From Hungatella hathewayi WAL-18680 (lineage in GTDB: Bacteria > Bacillota > Clostridia > Lachnospirales > Lachnospiraceae): a stretch of DNA of 58,127 bases. Under the pieces are notes generated by a model. That model made no database searches. It was not told the DNA's origin and saw only the letters and a program-made list of their open reading frames with translations. The stretch covers positions 3,238,723-3,296,849 of the forward strand of contig NZ_JH379027.1 in NCBI RefSeq assembly GCF_000235505.1, in the 5' to 3' direction. Shown here in pieces: positions 8,801-15,469 of this stretch; positions within the stretch are counted from its first letter, which is position 1; every line of letters starts with the position of its first letter. The position numbers were made by a program, and so were the translations under genes.

Positions 8801-10997
8801 CTGCAGTCAGACTGAAAGATTCCCCTGCTATTTCAGATTCTGGTTCCTTACTCTCTTCCACGGTATATAAACTTGCCTTCAACACTGTCGAATTGACTGG
8901 TACAAGTTCCGCCCTCTCTTCTGACTTCCATTGTATTTCCTGCCCATCCATCTCTGCCGGGAGAATCATCTCCTCCTTTCTTGACACATCACGAAGAGTC
9001 ATCCCTTCCGGTAAAATCAACGCAATCGCAGAAACCTTGGAATTCGTTGCAATTATTTCCTGTTCATGTTCTGCAAAATAAGGAATCTGCGGATATGCCT
9101 GTTCTGTTGTATACCATGTTCCGGGAATCTGCATTTCCGGTCCCATCATGGCACTGGTATTCATACCTTGCAGCGTAAACTCCTCTCCCTCTGCCATAGT
9201 CGCAGGCTGCAGTTCCGGTTCCTCTTCTTCATCCACACACGCCATCTGCCTGTCATAAACGCAGCCTGACAGATTTCCATTCCCGATAGCATGAAACGCC
9301 CCCCGCACAGTTCCTGGTTCTCCAACTGCCACTGTGCTATAACTGTCCTGGATGCTTCCGTCATTGACCGCACTGAATCCTCCCGTCACTCCATTTCCAT
9401 ACACAAGACCGGATACATAACTGTTCTCTACCCTTGTCTCTTCTCCAATCAGCCCCACCGCGCCACCTGTATAGGTGTCAATATTTTCTAACTCTGATTC
9501 TATGGTTACCAGGGCAAAGCTATTAGAAATCAGGGTCTTTCCTGCTGTCTGGGCCACAAGGCCTCCCGCTGCAACGCGGTCCGCGGTTACCAGTATGTAT
9601 CTATCATCAAAGGGGTTCCCCACATATTGGAGTTCCTCCGTCCCACTCGTCATTTCCTCCCCGGATTCCATGGCATCAGATGGGGTGCCTGCAGAGTACT
9701 CTTCCTCCGCTGCATTTGACGGGGTAGCTTCCAGAAATTCTTCTATATTGACATCCATGACGGAAGGCACCTTCATCTCAAGCAGCTGGCGGGTGACCGG
9801 ATCATATCCAACGGTTTCCATTAATTCGTCTTCTACGTATATTGCTGCTGACACGATTCCTTCTGCCTTAACCGGTTCATCCGCAGAATTCCCCGGAAGT
9901 TGGGCATCTCCATCTGTTTTGTCTGTTTCTGCCGTGCCGTGGGATGTCTCTGATTGTGTCGGTTCCATTTCTACCTGATCCTGTTCTGTCTCCGTCCCGG
10001 CTGGTTTCTCCATCGGTTCCGTCCCGCCGGTCCCACTGGCATCTCCGGTCCCACTGGCATCTCCAGTCTCACTGGCACTTTCGGTTTCACTGGCATCTCC
10101 AGTCTCATTTCCCCCTCCGTCTTCACTGCCGCCTCCAGTTTCACTGCTTTCTCCAGTTTCACTGCTTTCTTCGGTTTCACTGCTTTCTCCGGTTTCACCG
10201 GACGGTCCAATTGACGGTTCTGTCTCCGTTTCCTTTTCCGGCTGTGCGGATGAGGTATCACCGCCGCCTTCCGTCATTCCAGGGCCGCCTCCAGCTTCTG
10301 TGGAAGATATCACTAAATCCTCTTCCGGCTGTGTTATTTCCGCCGTCTCCGTTTCTCCCGTCAGTTCCGGCCCACGCTCTAATTCATCTGCATGTTTCAC
10401 TCCCGGGCCACTCAAAGCATCTGCATCTGACGGACTTGCCTTCTCCAATAGATATTCCGCTTCCGATGGACTCGCCGTATAGATCTCCCCATCCATCCCA
10501 CAATTTCGAATCACGGAATCCACTGCATAGGCCACCAGCACACTGTATCCATCCACATAATGTTCCCCATCATAATAGGTAAACGGATTCTCTATCACTG
10601 CATTGTTCAAATACAAATTTTCTATCTCCGCATTCTTCATCACACCAAACAACGGCCTTGTAAGACCGTTTATCACATGGCCGTTACCATCCAATGTGCC
10701 GGTAAATGGCTCTAAATTTGTCCCAATTGACTGATACAGCCAGGTTAAGTCCAGGTCCTCTTCCAGCCGGTATCTCCCGTTTAGATTGTAATCTCCGCTC
10801 TCCGTATCCAGCAGATACTGTTCGAACTCTTCCTCCGTCGAGAGCAGTACCGTCTCACGGCTCTTCGCACGGGCTGTTCCGATACTATGAACCGCATAGC
10901 TTCCCACCAGCGCCAGCAATACCCCCGCAATGCCAAACAGCCACCAGCTTCGGTAATCCCTTTTTTTCTCCTTCATATGTAGTCTAAAATGGCTCAT
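5829..10997 (-). CDS. Giant GLUG-type surface protein with Ser/Glu/Gly-rich linker
   Basis: This 1722-aa membrane-tethered surface protein starts at ATG 10997, with GGAGG eight bases upstream. An earlier ATG at 11015 is less likely. A signal-anchor segment (about residues 18-37) is followed by a GLUG/adhesin-like block (YRLEEDLDL, GTLDGNGHVINGL, PLFGVMKNAEIENLYL). Next comes a low-complexity Ser-Glu-Thr-Gly stalk of about 180 residues (about 185-370) bearing ASPSDA-type motifs. A long array of GLUG-like beta repeats follows. The C-terminal 200 residues match the domain of the two small secreted proteins (ITNNNDIPMQLGITGV). No LPXTG is present. The protein is probably an adhesin or the tip or base of a surface fibre. 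Confidence 0.85.
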   Translation of the reverse strand: MSHFRLHMKEKKRDYRSWWLFGIAGVLLALVGSYAVHSIGTARAKSRETVLLSTEEEFEQYLLDTESGDYNLNGRYRLEEDLDLTWLYQSIGTNLEPFTGTLDGNGHVINGLTRPLFGVMKNAEIENLYLNNAVIENPFTYYDGEHYVDGYSVLVAYAVDSVIRNCGMDGEIYTASPSEAEYLLEKASPSDADALSGPGVKHADELERGPELTGETETAEITQPEEDLVISSTEAGGGPGMTEGGGDTSSAQPEKETETEPSIGPSGETGESSETEESSETGESSETGGGSEDGGGNETGDASETESASETGDASGTGDASGTGGTEPMEKPAGTETEQDQVEMEPTQSETSHGTAETDKTDGDAQLPGNSADEPVKAEGIVSAAIYVEDELMETVGYDPVTRQLLEMKVPSVMDVNIEEFLEATPSNAAEEEYSAGTPSDAMESGEEMTSGTEELQYVGNPFDDRYILVTADRVAAGGLVAQTAGKTLISNSFALVTIESELENIDTYTGGAVGLIGEETRVENSYVSGLVYGNGVTGGFSAVNDGSIQDSYSTVAVGEPGTVRGAFHAIGNGNLSGCVYDRQMACVDEEEEPELQPATMAEGEEFTLQGMNTSAMMGPEMQIPGTWYTTEQAYPQIPYFAEHEQEIIATNSKVSAIALILPEGMTLRDVSRKEEMILPAEMDGQEIQWKSEERAELVPVNSTVLKASLYTVEESKEPESEIAGESFSLTAEINGESKTFFAKTRAVTAESPMTTWSEAVEKRGWDDNYLKNHTVTLPDGRTVPMLEGGSGESEAEAYVVNSPEALAWFAYQVNHDNTYIGKCMILGADIDLTGSSYGGSADTPLIWIGLTSFSGVWDGNGFTIDYLYNQSNGLITTLTGTVKRLTIGGNSKIVTSNSMVGSIAGICDSGTIEDCANYGSVTTSFIHCGGIAGWIKNSSTIKRCVNRGNVEGKQMPGGILSYIETVDSSQNIVTQCYNLGKVTATESLAGGICPVNNNEKNKTTSTVFSDCYNAGIIESPNGVYPLIRYSSCPNSYFDITVMPSGSFNGSSGAKGLTTVQMQSWALAYALNGQSMNGAWTYNPDGYPGFGTLTRPDDWSAIGQGVVDELITAGALTTGDGLADSPYQIESAVQLAAFACLVNSGKQPDACAKLMNDITLSGAIYGGSEDEPIHWNPIGTGTHTYTGTFEGNDKLISRMIVEHDDAAGLFGHVGGSGVIRNVGITASSVSGQTAGTLAGITAGTSKITRCFNRGAAVTGTACAGGIAGRVTETSEVASCYVLEADISVTGTPAYAGGIVGDGSAGTIHNSYYAGLTAGSITGTSAGNTGSISGKLGADNINQCYSDQSLADRGKVFMFDHSTDALWQSQIDGLNTYGGSEVQGENRIWFSSLTDEATKGMPTLTAPEMLTVTVDPSAVTESGGVLSGAVGVWGSGTVPSSSVLLRRISQKTGAVSQPGFNLTAVNTVTANFHIYGTDNAHQNLALEAGGTDLAGLAASLAEPSASISSMSPLKLYNGAAYSFPNSRTILLELASKTGSGIDTMVTRYEVQIEIKGATRSTLDITLSKTTANITLKPGNTPAKAYSDSMSITNNNDIPMQLGITGVNAKEVSDSIDVKLALGNGSDTIDDSIPITDENQGVKLGIRGNFATGGSVVEKEAYYTPGNYWMTCQMGRGKTFSYQYFMEYSLLHIGPEQRFGFDIIYQFGIPTGDVGDEIKQVVGS
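10010..10215. repeat. Tandem minisatellite inside the giant surface-protein gene
   Basis: Imperfect 18-bp units of the type TTTCACTGCTTTCTCCGG and CACTGGCATCTCCAGT are repeated about ten times, encoding (S/G)ETG and DASGTG repeats. Each unit is a multiple of three, so unit gain or loss would change the stalk length without a frameshift. Confidence 0.85.
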
Positions 10998-11025
10998 ATC
11001 AATATCCTCCAGCATTTCTTTATAC

Positions 11026-11793
11026 TTATCCGCTTGTTCTGATAATCAGGATCACTTTTCCAAGGATATCCTCCCGCGGCACCGTGCCGATCTTGCTGTC
11101 ACGGCTGTCTATGGACACTCCACGGTTATCTCCCAGCACCAGATACTGGTCCTCCATCACGGTCATTGGCTGGCTCATCCGGCTCTCCATTTCTCCTTCT
11201 CCCGGTTTCGTCAAAATTACATAATTCGCCTGAACTTCCTCATGGTTCACGATCACACGTCCTCCCGATTTACTGATCTCAACCGTATCTCCTGGCAGTC
11301 CTGTCACACGTTTTACGAAGTTTTCCCCATATTTATCAAACACAATTACCTCATTTCTGGAAATTTCACTTCCCAGCTGTCGACTGTATATGACCCAGTC
11401 TCCGTTATTGAGATAGGGATACATGGAATTACCCACTACCCTGTCGATTCCAACTACAAAACCAAAGATTCCGGCCACACCGGCCGCCAACGCCAGCGTT
11501 CCCATAATCAGTTTCACATTTCTGCGCCTTCGTCTCGAAAAATAACGTCTCATCTCCACACGAAATCGAAGGCGGATCTGCTTCCCCGTCCGCTCCGCTG
11601 CTTCGGGGCTTCTCCGTTTCTTCCCCTGGTCTGCTTCCAGTGTTTTCACAAGGTCCCAAAGATAACACAGCACCTGTCCTTCTTCGAAGCCGCCAAAACA
11701 GACGGTACGAAAATGAGAACTCTTTTCTTCTTTTATCCCATGCACTTTCCGCTTCTGTCTGCGGGACTGCCCCCTGTTCTCGACCGTCTCCAC
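11026..11793 (-). CDS. lepB: Signal peptidase I (Ser/Lys type) of the surface operon
   Basis: This 255-aa membrane signal peptidase has a basic cytoplasmic head of about 95 residues, unusually long. A membrane segment follows (KLIMGTLALAAGVAGIFGF). The catalytic serine is in VGNSMYPYL and the general-base lysine in FVKRVTGLPGD. The conserved LGDNRGVSIDSR and GTVPREDILGKVI boxes are present. It is therefore the standard bacterial Ser/Lys form, not the SipW Ser/His form. GTG at 11793 is chosen because GGAAGG lies nine bases upstream. It is the first gene of the surface operon, so it probably processes the exported proteins downstream. Expression appears to depend on the invertible segment at 11818-12173. 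Confidence 0.9.
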   Translation of the reverse strand: METVENRGQSRRQKRKVHGIKEEKSSHFRTVCFGGFEEGQVLCYLWDLVKTLEADQGKKRRSPEAAERTGKQIRLRFRVEMRRYFSRRRRRNVKLIMGTLALAAGVAGIFGFVVGIDRVVGNSMYPYLNNGDWVIYSRQLGSEISRNEVIVFDKYGENFVKRVTGLPGDTVEISKSGGRVIVNHEEVQANYVILTKPGEGEMESRMSQPMTVMEDQYLVLGDNRGVSIDSRDSKIGTVPREDILGKVILIIRTSG

Positions 11794-11817
11794 GGGCTGG
11801 CACCTTCCTTTACTCTG

Positions 11818-11829
11818 TAATAAGCATTA
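11818..11829. repeat. Left inverted repeat of the phase switch
   Basis: TAATAAGCATTA forms the centre of a larger hairpin, CTGTAAT-AAGC-ATTACAG (11815-11832). It lies immediately upstream of the signal peptidase ribosome site. It is the exact reverse complement of 12162-12173. Confidence 0.75.
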
Positions 11830-11909
11830 CAGGGTTGGCTGTTTGAAAACGGAACATATTAGATGGGGAACTTGGAGGAACATAATGGCCTTCCGGTGGC
11901 CTCTCAGAC

Positions 11910-11925
11910 AATTATCCGGATAATT
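11910..11925. promoter_or_regulatory. 16-bp perfect palindrome inside the invertible segment
   Basis: AATTATCC followed by GGATAATT is a perfect 16-bp palindrome, a likely binding site for a dimeric regulator. In the inverted state it would lie about 160 bp upstream of the -35 box. No specific protein can be assigned. Confidence 0.45.
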
Positions 11926-12083
11926 TTGAATGATTTTCAGAATACGGAAACCTGCTTTCACAAATCGTGACACGCCAAAAAGGCGATTTCAGCCCAAAGG
12001 CCCAATCACCGGGTTTCCCTGTCCATTTCACCACATTTCTGCGAACTCTCACTCACATTTTGCAATCTTTTCCATTTTAAATC

Positions 12084-12111
12084 TTGCAATTTTTACGAAA
12101 ATGGGTATAAT
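12084..12111 (+). promoter_or_regulatory. Promoter of recombinase-linked module, copy 2
   Basis: TTGCAA (12084-12089) and TATAAT (12106-12111) are separated by 16 bp. A second TTGCAAT-like motif lies about 24 bp upstream, as in copy 1. The leader hairpin GAAGGA-aaaa-TCCTTC (12124-12139) follows. In the present orientation the transcript runs into the terminator at 12155-12186 before reaching any gene. Confidence 0.75.
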
Positions 12112-12154
12112 AGACTATATCACGAAGGAAAAATCCTTCAGAAATGATTTTTGA

Positions 12155-12186
12155 TACCGCATAATGCTTATTATGGGGTATTTTTT
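12155..12186 (+). terminator. Terminator whose loop contains the right inverted repeat
   Basis: The stem TACC/GGTA and CATAAT/ATTATG closes on loop GCTT (12166-12169) and is followed by a T-run at 12181-12186. The 12-bp right inverted repeat (12162-12173) forms the apex of the hairpin. Recombination at this repeat would therefore exchange the 3' arm and T-run for other sequence and destroy the terminator. Confidence 0.75.
12162..12173. repeat. Right inverted repeat of the phase switch
   Basis: TAATGCTTATTA is the exact reverse complement of 11818-11829. Neither flanking base extends the match, so the repeat is 12 bp. The paralogous position in module copy 1 (121-132) keeps TAAT and ATTA but has the core ACCA. 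Confidence 0.75.
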
Positions 12187-12214
12187 ATTTTTACCTCATA
12201 ACCAACTGCGGTTG

Positions 12215-13120
12215 TCAGCCAAGCACCAGTTTCATCCGCGACATCTGCCGTCTGGGCTGGTCTTCGGTGGTCATGGTGTAGATTCTCGTTGTACTGATGC
12301 TGGAATGTCCCAGCAAATCCATCAGCCGGACCACGTCTTTTTCGATACTGTAAAACATTCTGGCAAACAGATGGCGGAAATTATGGGGAAATATCTTCGC
12401 CGTGTCCACCCCGGCCATTCTTCCCAGCTGTTTCATCTTCTTGCTCACATTACTCCTGTCCATCGGGTTCCCATGCTTCGTCACGAAGATACTGCCCGAT
12501 GCAATTCCCGCCTCCCGGCAGTATTTTCCCAACACCCTCGTCAGCTCCACCGGCAGCAGCACCACCCGTGATTTCCCCTTGTTATAAATCTCCGCCCGCC
12601 CTGTCTTTAACGATTCCACCGTGATGAATTTCAGTTCACTGATCCGCACCCCCGTACTGCCAATGGTCTGAATCAACATACTCATCTTCGTATCCCCGTT
12701 CTTTCTGGCCGCCAAAACCAGCCGCTCATAGTCCTTCTCCGTCATCTCCAGCTCCGGCCTGCTGTACTGGGCCCTCTGTATCTTAAACAGCTTCACCTTC
12801 CACTCCGCTTTTCCCAGAAACACCAAAAAGCTGTTGATGGCCGCCAGCATGGAGTTAGCGCTGGTTATCTTATATCTATCCTTCAAATAGTTTTTATACT
12901 CCCTGATGACTTCTTTATCCAACGTCCGCCCCCTGTCGACCATACGCCCGTCATCATCAGCTGCTGCCCTGTTCTCTCTCCCATCCAGATACTCCACAAA
13001 CGCCTTCACATCCCGAAGGTATTTCTCCACCGTAGCCCTGCTCCGCTCCTCATCCTGCAGGTATTTCCGATAAGTGTCCAGCATCTCGTTTGTAGCATTC
13101 ACATTTTTGCGTTCTCTCAT
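12215..13120 (-). CDS. Tyrosine recombinase (XerC/D-like), copy 2
   Basis: This 301-aa recombinase is a close paralogue of the one at 170-1036 and shares all catalytic positions: TGVRISEL, NKGKSR, HNFRH, LGHSSIS and TRIYTM with the nucleophile tyrosine. It carries an extra insertion of about 15 residues (RENRAAADDDGRMVD) in the N-terminal domain. The ATG at 13120 is chosen because GAGGAGG lies 12 bases upstream. It is encoded directly upstream of the candidate invertible segment and the surface operon, all on the minus strand. It is therefore the obvious candidate to invert 11818-12173. A role on other sites cannot be excluded. Confidence 0.92.
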   Translation of the reverse strand: MRERKNVNATNEMLDTYRKYLQDEERSRATVEKYLRDVKAFVEYLDGRENRAAADDDGRMVDRGRTLDKEVIREYKNYLKDRYKITSANSMLAAINSFLVFLGKAEWKVKLFKIQRAQYSRPELEMTEKDYERLVLAARKNGDTKMSMLIQTIGSTGVRISELKFITVESLKTGRAEIYNKGKSRVVLLPVELTRVLGKYCREAGIASGSIFVTKHGNPMDRSNVSKKMKQLGRMAGVDTAKIFPHNFRHLFARMFYSIEKDVVRLMDLLGHSSISTTRIYTMTTEDQPRRQMSRMKLVLG

Positions 13121-13213
13121 TTTAAAAAAAATCCTCCTCGGTAATATTCTATAATACTTACAACAATAAACGCAAGTAAGGAGAATTGCAACCATTTTAC
13201 AAAATAATTTATA

Positions 13214-13251
13214 AAACGAAGGCCGCCTCCCACTCAAAGCTGCCTTCGTTT
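13214..13251 (-). terminator. Terminator overlapping the PAP2 gene end
   Basis: AAACGAAGGC (13214-13223) pairs with GCCTTCGTTT (13242-13251), and a TTTT-rich stretch follows on the minus strand. The upstream arm lies inside the last codons of the PAP2 gene, which stops at 13234. Confidence 0.8.
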
Positions 13252-13761
13252 CTCAATTTCTCTCATAAGCCGATACACTGCCCACGCAATCACACTCCCG
13301 AGAACCGCTCCCGCCAGAACATCGGTGGGGAAATGTACAAATAAATACATTCTGGAAAATGCCAGAAGGAATGCAAAAACCAGCATCACGGCGCCGGCTT
13401 TGCGGTTTTGCAGCCAGATGCTGACGGCGCATTCAAATCCGATCAGCGTGTGGCCGGACGGGAAGGAATAGTCGCGGGGGACGCGGACCAGAAGGTCCAC
13501 GGTGGGGTCCAGCCAGCAGGGGCGCTGGCGCATGAACATGTTTTTCAGCCATAGATTTCCAATCAGGAAGCCAAGCAGCATGGAGAAAAGCATGGCGGCT
13601 CCCATGGTTCTGGTCTTCTTAAACAGTAACAATATAACGGCCAGCAGCAGAAAAAATCTGCCGTGGTCTCCCAGGGATGAGATAAACACCATCGCGCTGT
13701 CCAGCCACGGGGTGTGCAGTGACTGTAAAAAATATAAAAATGCAAATTCGGTTCCTGCCAT
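13234..13761 (-). CDS. PAP2-family membrane phosphatase
   Basis: This 175-aa integral membrane phosphatase belongs to the type 2 phosphatidic acid phosphatase / undecaprenyl-pyrophosphate phosphatase superfamily. All three signature motifs are present: KNMFMRQRP, YSFPSGHT, and SRMYLFVHFPTDVLAG with the catalytic histidine. Five or six hydrophobic helices are predicted. It probably dephosphorylates a lipid carrier or lipid phosphate on the outer membrane face. ATG 13761 is preferred, with AGGAGA upstream; ATG 13782 is an alternative adding seven residues. It stands alone with its own terminator and is not obviously linked to the recombinase downstream. Confidence 0.9.
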   Translation of the reverse strand: MAGTEFAFLYFLQSLHTPWLDSAMVFISSLGDHGRFFLLLAVILLLFKKTRTMGAAMLFSMLLGFLIGNLWLKNMFMRQRPCWLDPTVDLLVRVPRDYSFPSGHTLIGFECAVSIWLQNRKAGAVMLVFAFLLAFSRMYLFVHFPTDVLAGAVLGSVIAWAVYRLMREIEKRRQL

Positions 13762-13936
13762 CGTAACTCTGTCTCTCCTCATTGAAAGCTGTGTGGGATA
13801 AGCGCCCTGTCATAACGGCGCTATCCATCATGATACTACCATGATATGTCAGCATCAGTTTTAGATACTATCATATCAGCTTTCCCACGAGAAGTAAACC
13901 CGGTTTCCGGCTTCTCTCCCGTTTCTACGCCAGATT

Positions 13937-13969
13937 GTAACAGTTCAAACGGCTCGTCTAAACTGTTAC
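13937..13969 (-). terminator. Hairpin at the 3' end of gltD
   Basis: GTAACAGTT (13937-13945) pairs with AACTGTTAC (13961-13969), overlapping the gltD stop codon. There is no clear T-run, so it may stabilise the mRNA end rather than terminate on its own. Confidence 0.5.
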
Positions 13970-15453
13970 GCTAAGTTGCTATACCCCATCAGCATCTCAT
14001 CCACCTCTCTGGCCGCTTCGCGGCCCTCGCGGATGGCCCAGACCACCAGGGACTGGCCACGGTGCATGTCTCCGGCGGTGAAGACCCGCTCCACATTGGT
14101 GCGGTAGCTGTGTTCCTCTGTCGCCACATTCGTCCGGCCATTCAGTTCCACGCCAAATGCTTCTGCCACATAAGTCTGGGCTCCTAAAAACCCAGCGGCA
14201 ATCAACACTAAATCTGCGGGAATTTCCCTCTCGCTGCCTTCCACCGGAACCATGACGGTCCGGCCGGACTCCGGCTCCTTCTTTGGAGCCAGGCTGACGA
14301 TGACGGCGGAACTCACACGGCCGTCTTTATTCTTCTTAAACTCCTTGACGGTAGTCTGGTAAATCCGCGGGTCGGCTCCGAAGACGGCTGTGGCTTCCTC
14401 CTGGCCGTAGTCGGTCTTGCAGACTCTCGGCCACTCCGGCCAGCTGTTGTCCTCCGCCCTCTCATCCGGGAGCTTCGGCATCATTTCCAGCTGGACCACG
14501 GAGGCGCAGCCGTGGCGGATGGCGGTTCCCACACAGTCGTTGCCGGTGTCTCCGCCGCCGATGACTATCACGTGTTTGTCTTTAGCCGAGATATATTTTC
14601 CATCCTCCAGATTGGAATCCAGCAGGCTCTTCGTAGTGGCTGTCAGGAAATCCACCGCAAAATGAATTCCCTCCCCGTCTCTGCCCGGAACCGCGATGTC
14701 TCTCGGATTTGACGCGCCGCAGGCCAGAATCACACTGTCATATTCCTTCATCACCTGTTTGGCCTTGTAATTCACCCCGATATTGGCCTCCGTGACAAAT
14801 GTCACACCTTCCTCTTTCATCACGGCGATCTTCCGCTCAATAATGTGCTTCTCCAGCTTCATATTGGGGATGCCATACATCAACAGACCGCCAATTCTGT
14901 CAGACCGCTCATACACGGTGACACTGTGCCCCCGCTTATTTAACTGGTCCGCTGCCGCCAGGCCGGCCGGGCCGGAGCCAACGACCGCCACTTTTTTGCC
15001 AGTACGGATTCCCGGCGGGTTAGCGGCCGCGATTCCACTGGCATAGGCCCGCTCAATGATGGCCATCTCATTTTCCTTGATGCTCACCGGCTCCCCGTGA
15101 AGCCCGCAGGTGCAGGCCGCCTCGCAGGGCGCCGGGCAGACACGGCAGGTGAATTCCGGGAAGCTGTTAGTCTTTTTCAGCCGCTTGTACGCCTGGCCCC
15201 AGTTCCCCCTGAATACCAAATCATTCCACTCAGGAATCAGGTTGTTGAGGGGACACCCGGACGTCATCCCCTTTATCATCATGCCCGACTGACAGAAGGG
15301 CACTCCGCACTCCATACACCGCGCCCCCTGTTTCCGCTGTTCCGCCTCACTCAGAGGAGTGTGGAACTCGCGAAAATCTTTTATCCGGACCTTGGGGGTT
15401 ACCGCCCCGCTGGTCACTCTGTCGTACTCCAAAAATCCAGTTGGTTTTCCCAT
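13966..15453 (-). CDS. gltD: Glutamate synthase (NADPH) small subunit
   Basis: This 495-aa FAD and iron-sulfur protein passes electrons from NADPH to the large subunit for glutamate synthesis from glutamine and 2-oxoglutarate. The N-terminal cysteine clusters bind 4Fe-4S centres (CMECGVPFC, CRVCPAPCEAAC). The FAD fold is VAVVGSGPAGLAAA and the NADPH fold VIVIGGGDTGNDC. The C-terminal GDMHRGQSLVVWAI box is also present. The ATG at 15453 has AAAGGAGGAG upstream; a longer reading frame exists but overlaps gltB. It starts 16 bp after gltB ends, so the two form an operon. Confidence 0.96.
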   Translation of the reverse strand: MGKPTGFLEYDRVTSGAVTPKVRIKDFREFHTPLSEAEQRKQGARCMECGVPFCQSGMMIKGMTSGCPLNNLIPEWNDLVFRGNWGQAYKRLKKTNSFPEFTCRVCPAPCEAACTCGLHGEPVSIKENEMAIIERAYASGIAAANPPGIRTGKKVAVVGSGPAGLAAADQLNKRGHSVTVYERSDRIGGLLMYGIPNMKLEKHIIERKIAVMKEEGVTFVTEANIGVNYKAKQVMKEYDSVILACGASNPRDIAVPGRDGEGIHFAVDFLTATTKSLLDSNLEDGKYISAKDKHVIVIGGGDTGNDCVGTAIRHGCASVVQLEMMPKLPDERAEDNSWPEWPRVCKTDYGQEEATAVFGADPRIYQTTVKEFKKNKDGRVSSAVIVSLAPKKEPESGRTVMVPVEGSEREIPADLVLIAAGFLGAQTYVAEAFGVELNGRTNVATEEHSYRTNVERVFTAGDMHRGQSLVVWAIREGREAAREVDEMLMGYSNLA

Positions 15454-15469
15454 GTTCTGCTCCTCCTTT

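Larger units (their letters stand above)
11818..12173. promoter_or_regulatory. Candidate invertible promoter segment (phase switch)
   Basis: Two 12-bp perfect inverted repeats, TAATAAGCATTA (11818-11829) and TAATGCTTATTA (12162-12173), bound 332 bp. Each is TAAT-N4-ATTA, so they differ only in a reverse-complemented core, AAGC against GCTT, as expected of tyrosine-recombinase strand-exchange sites. The segment carries one strong promoter (12084-12111), which now points away from the surface operon. It lies between a recombinase gene and the signal peptidase gene. Inversion would place the -10 near 11880-11885, reading toward the GTG at 11793. The sequence features are seen; the switching itself is inferred. 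Confidence 0.7.

Noticed and set aside
9944-10582. A plus-strand ORF rich in histidine and leucine inside the giant surface gene
   Set aside because: It is the antisense shadow of the Ser/Glu/Gly repeat region, with no ribosome site and repeat-driven composition.
11822-11834. Longer match between the left inverted repeat flank (GGTTGGCTGT) and the end of recombinase 2 (CTTGGCTGACA) as an alternative recombination site
   Set aside because: Only seven bases (TTGGCTG) agree and the match does not extend; the 12-bp pair with a reversed core is a far better candidate.
1-13200. Classic integrative element with the two recombinases as integrases
   Set aside because: Both recombinases face the same way, are close paralogues beside matching promoter modules, and no excisionase, relaxase or attachment repeats were seen; inversion is the simpler role.
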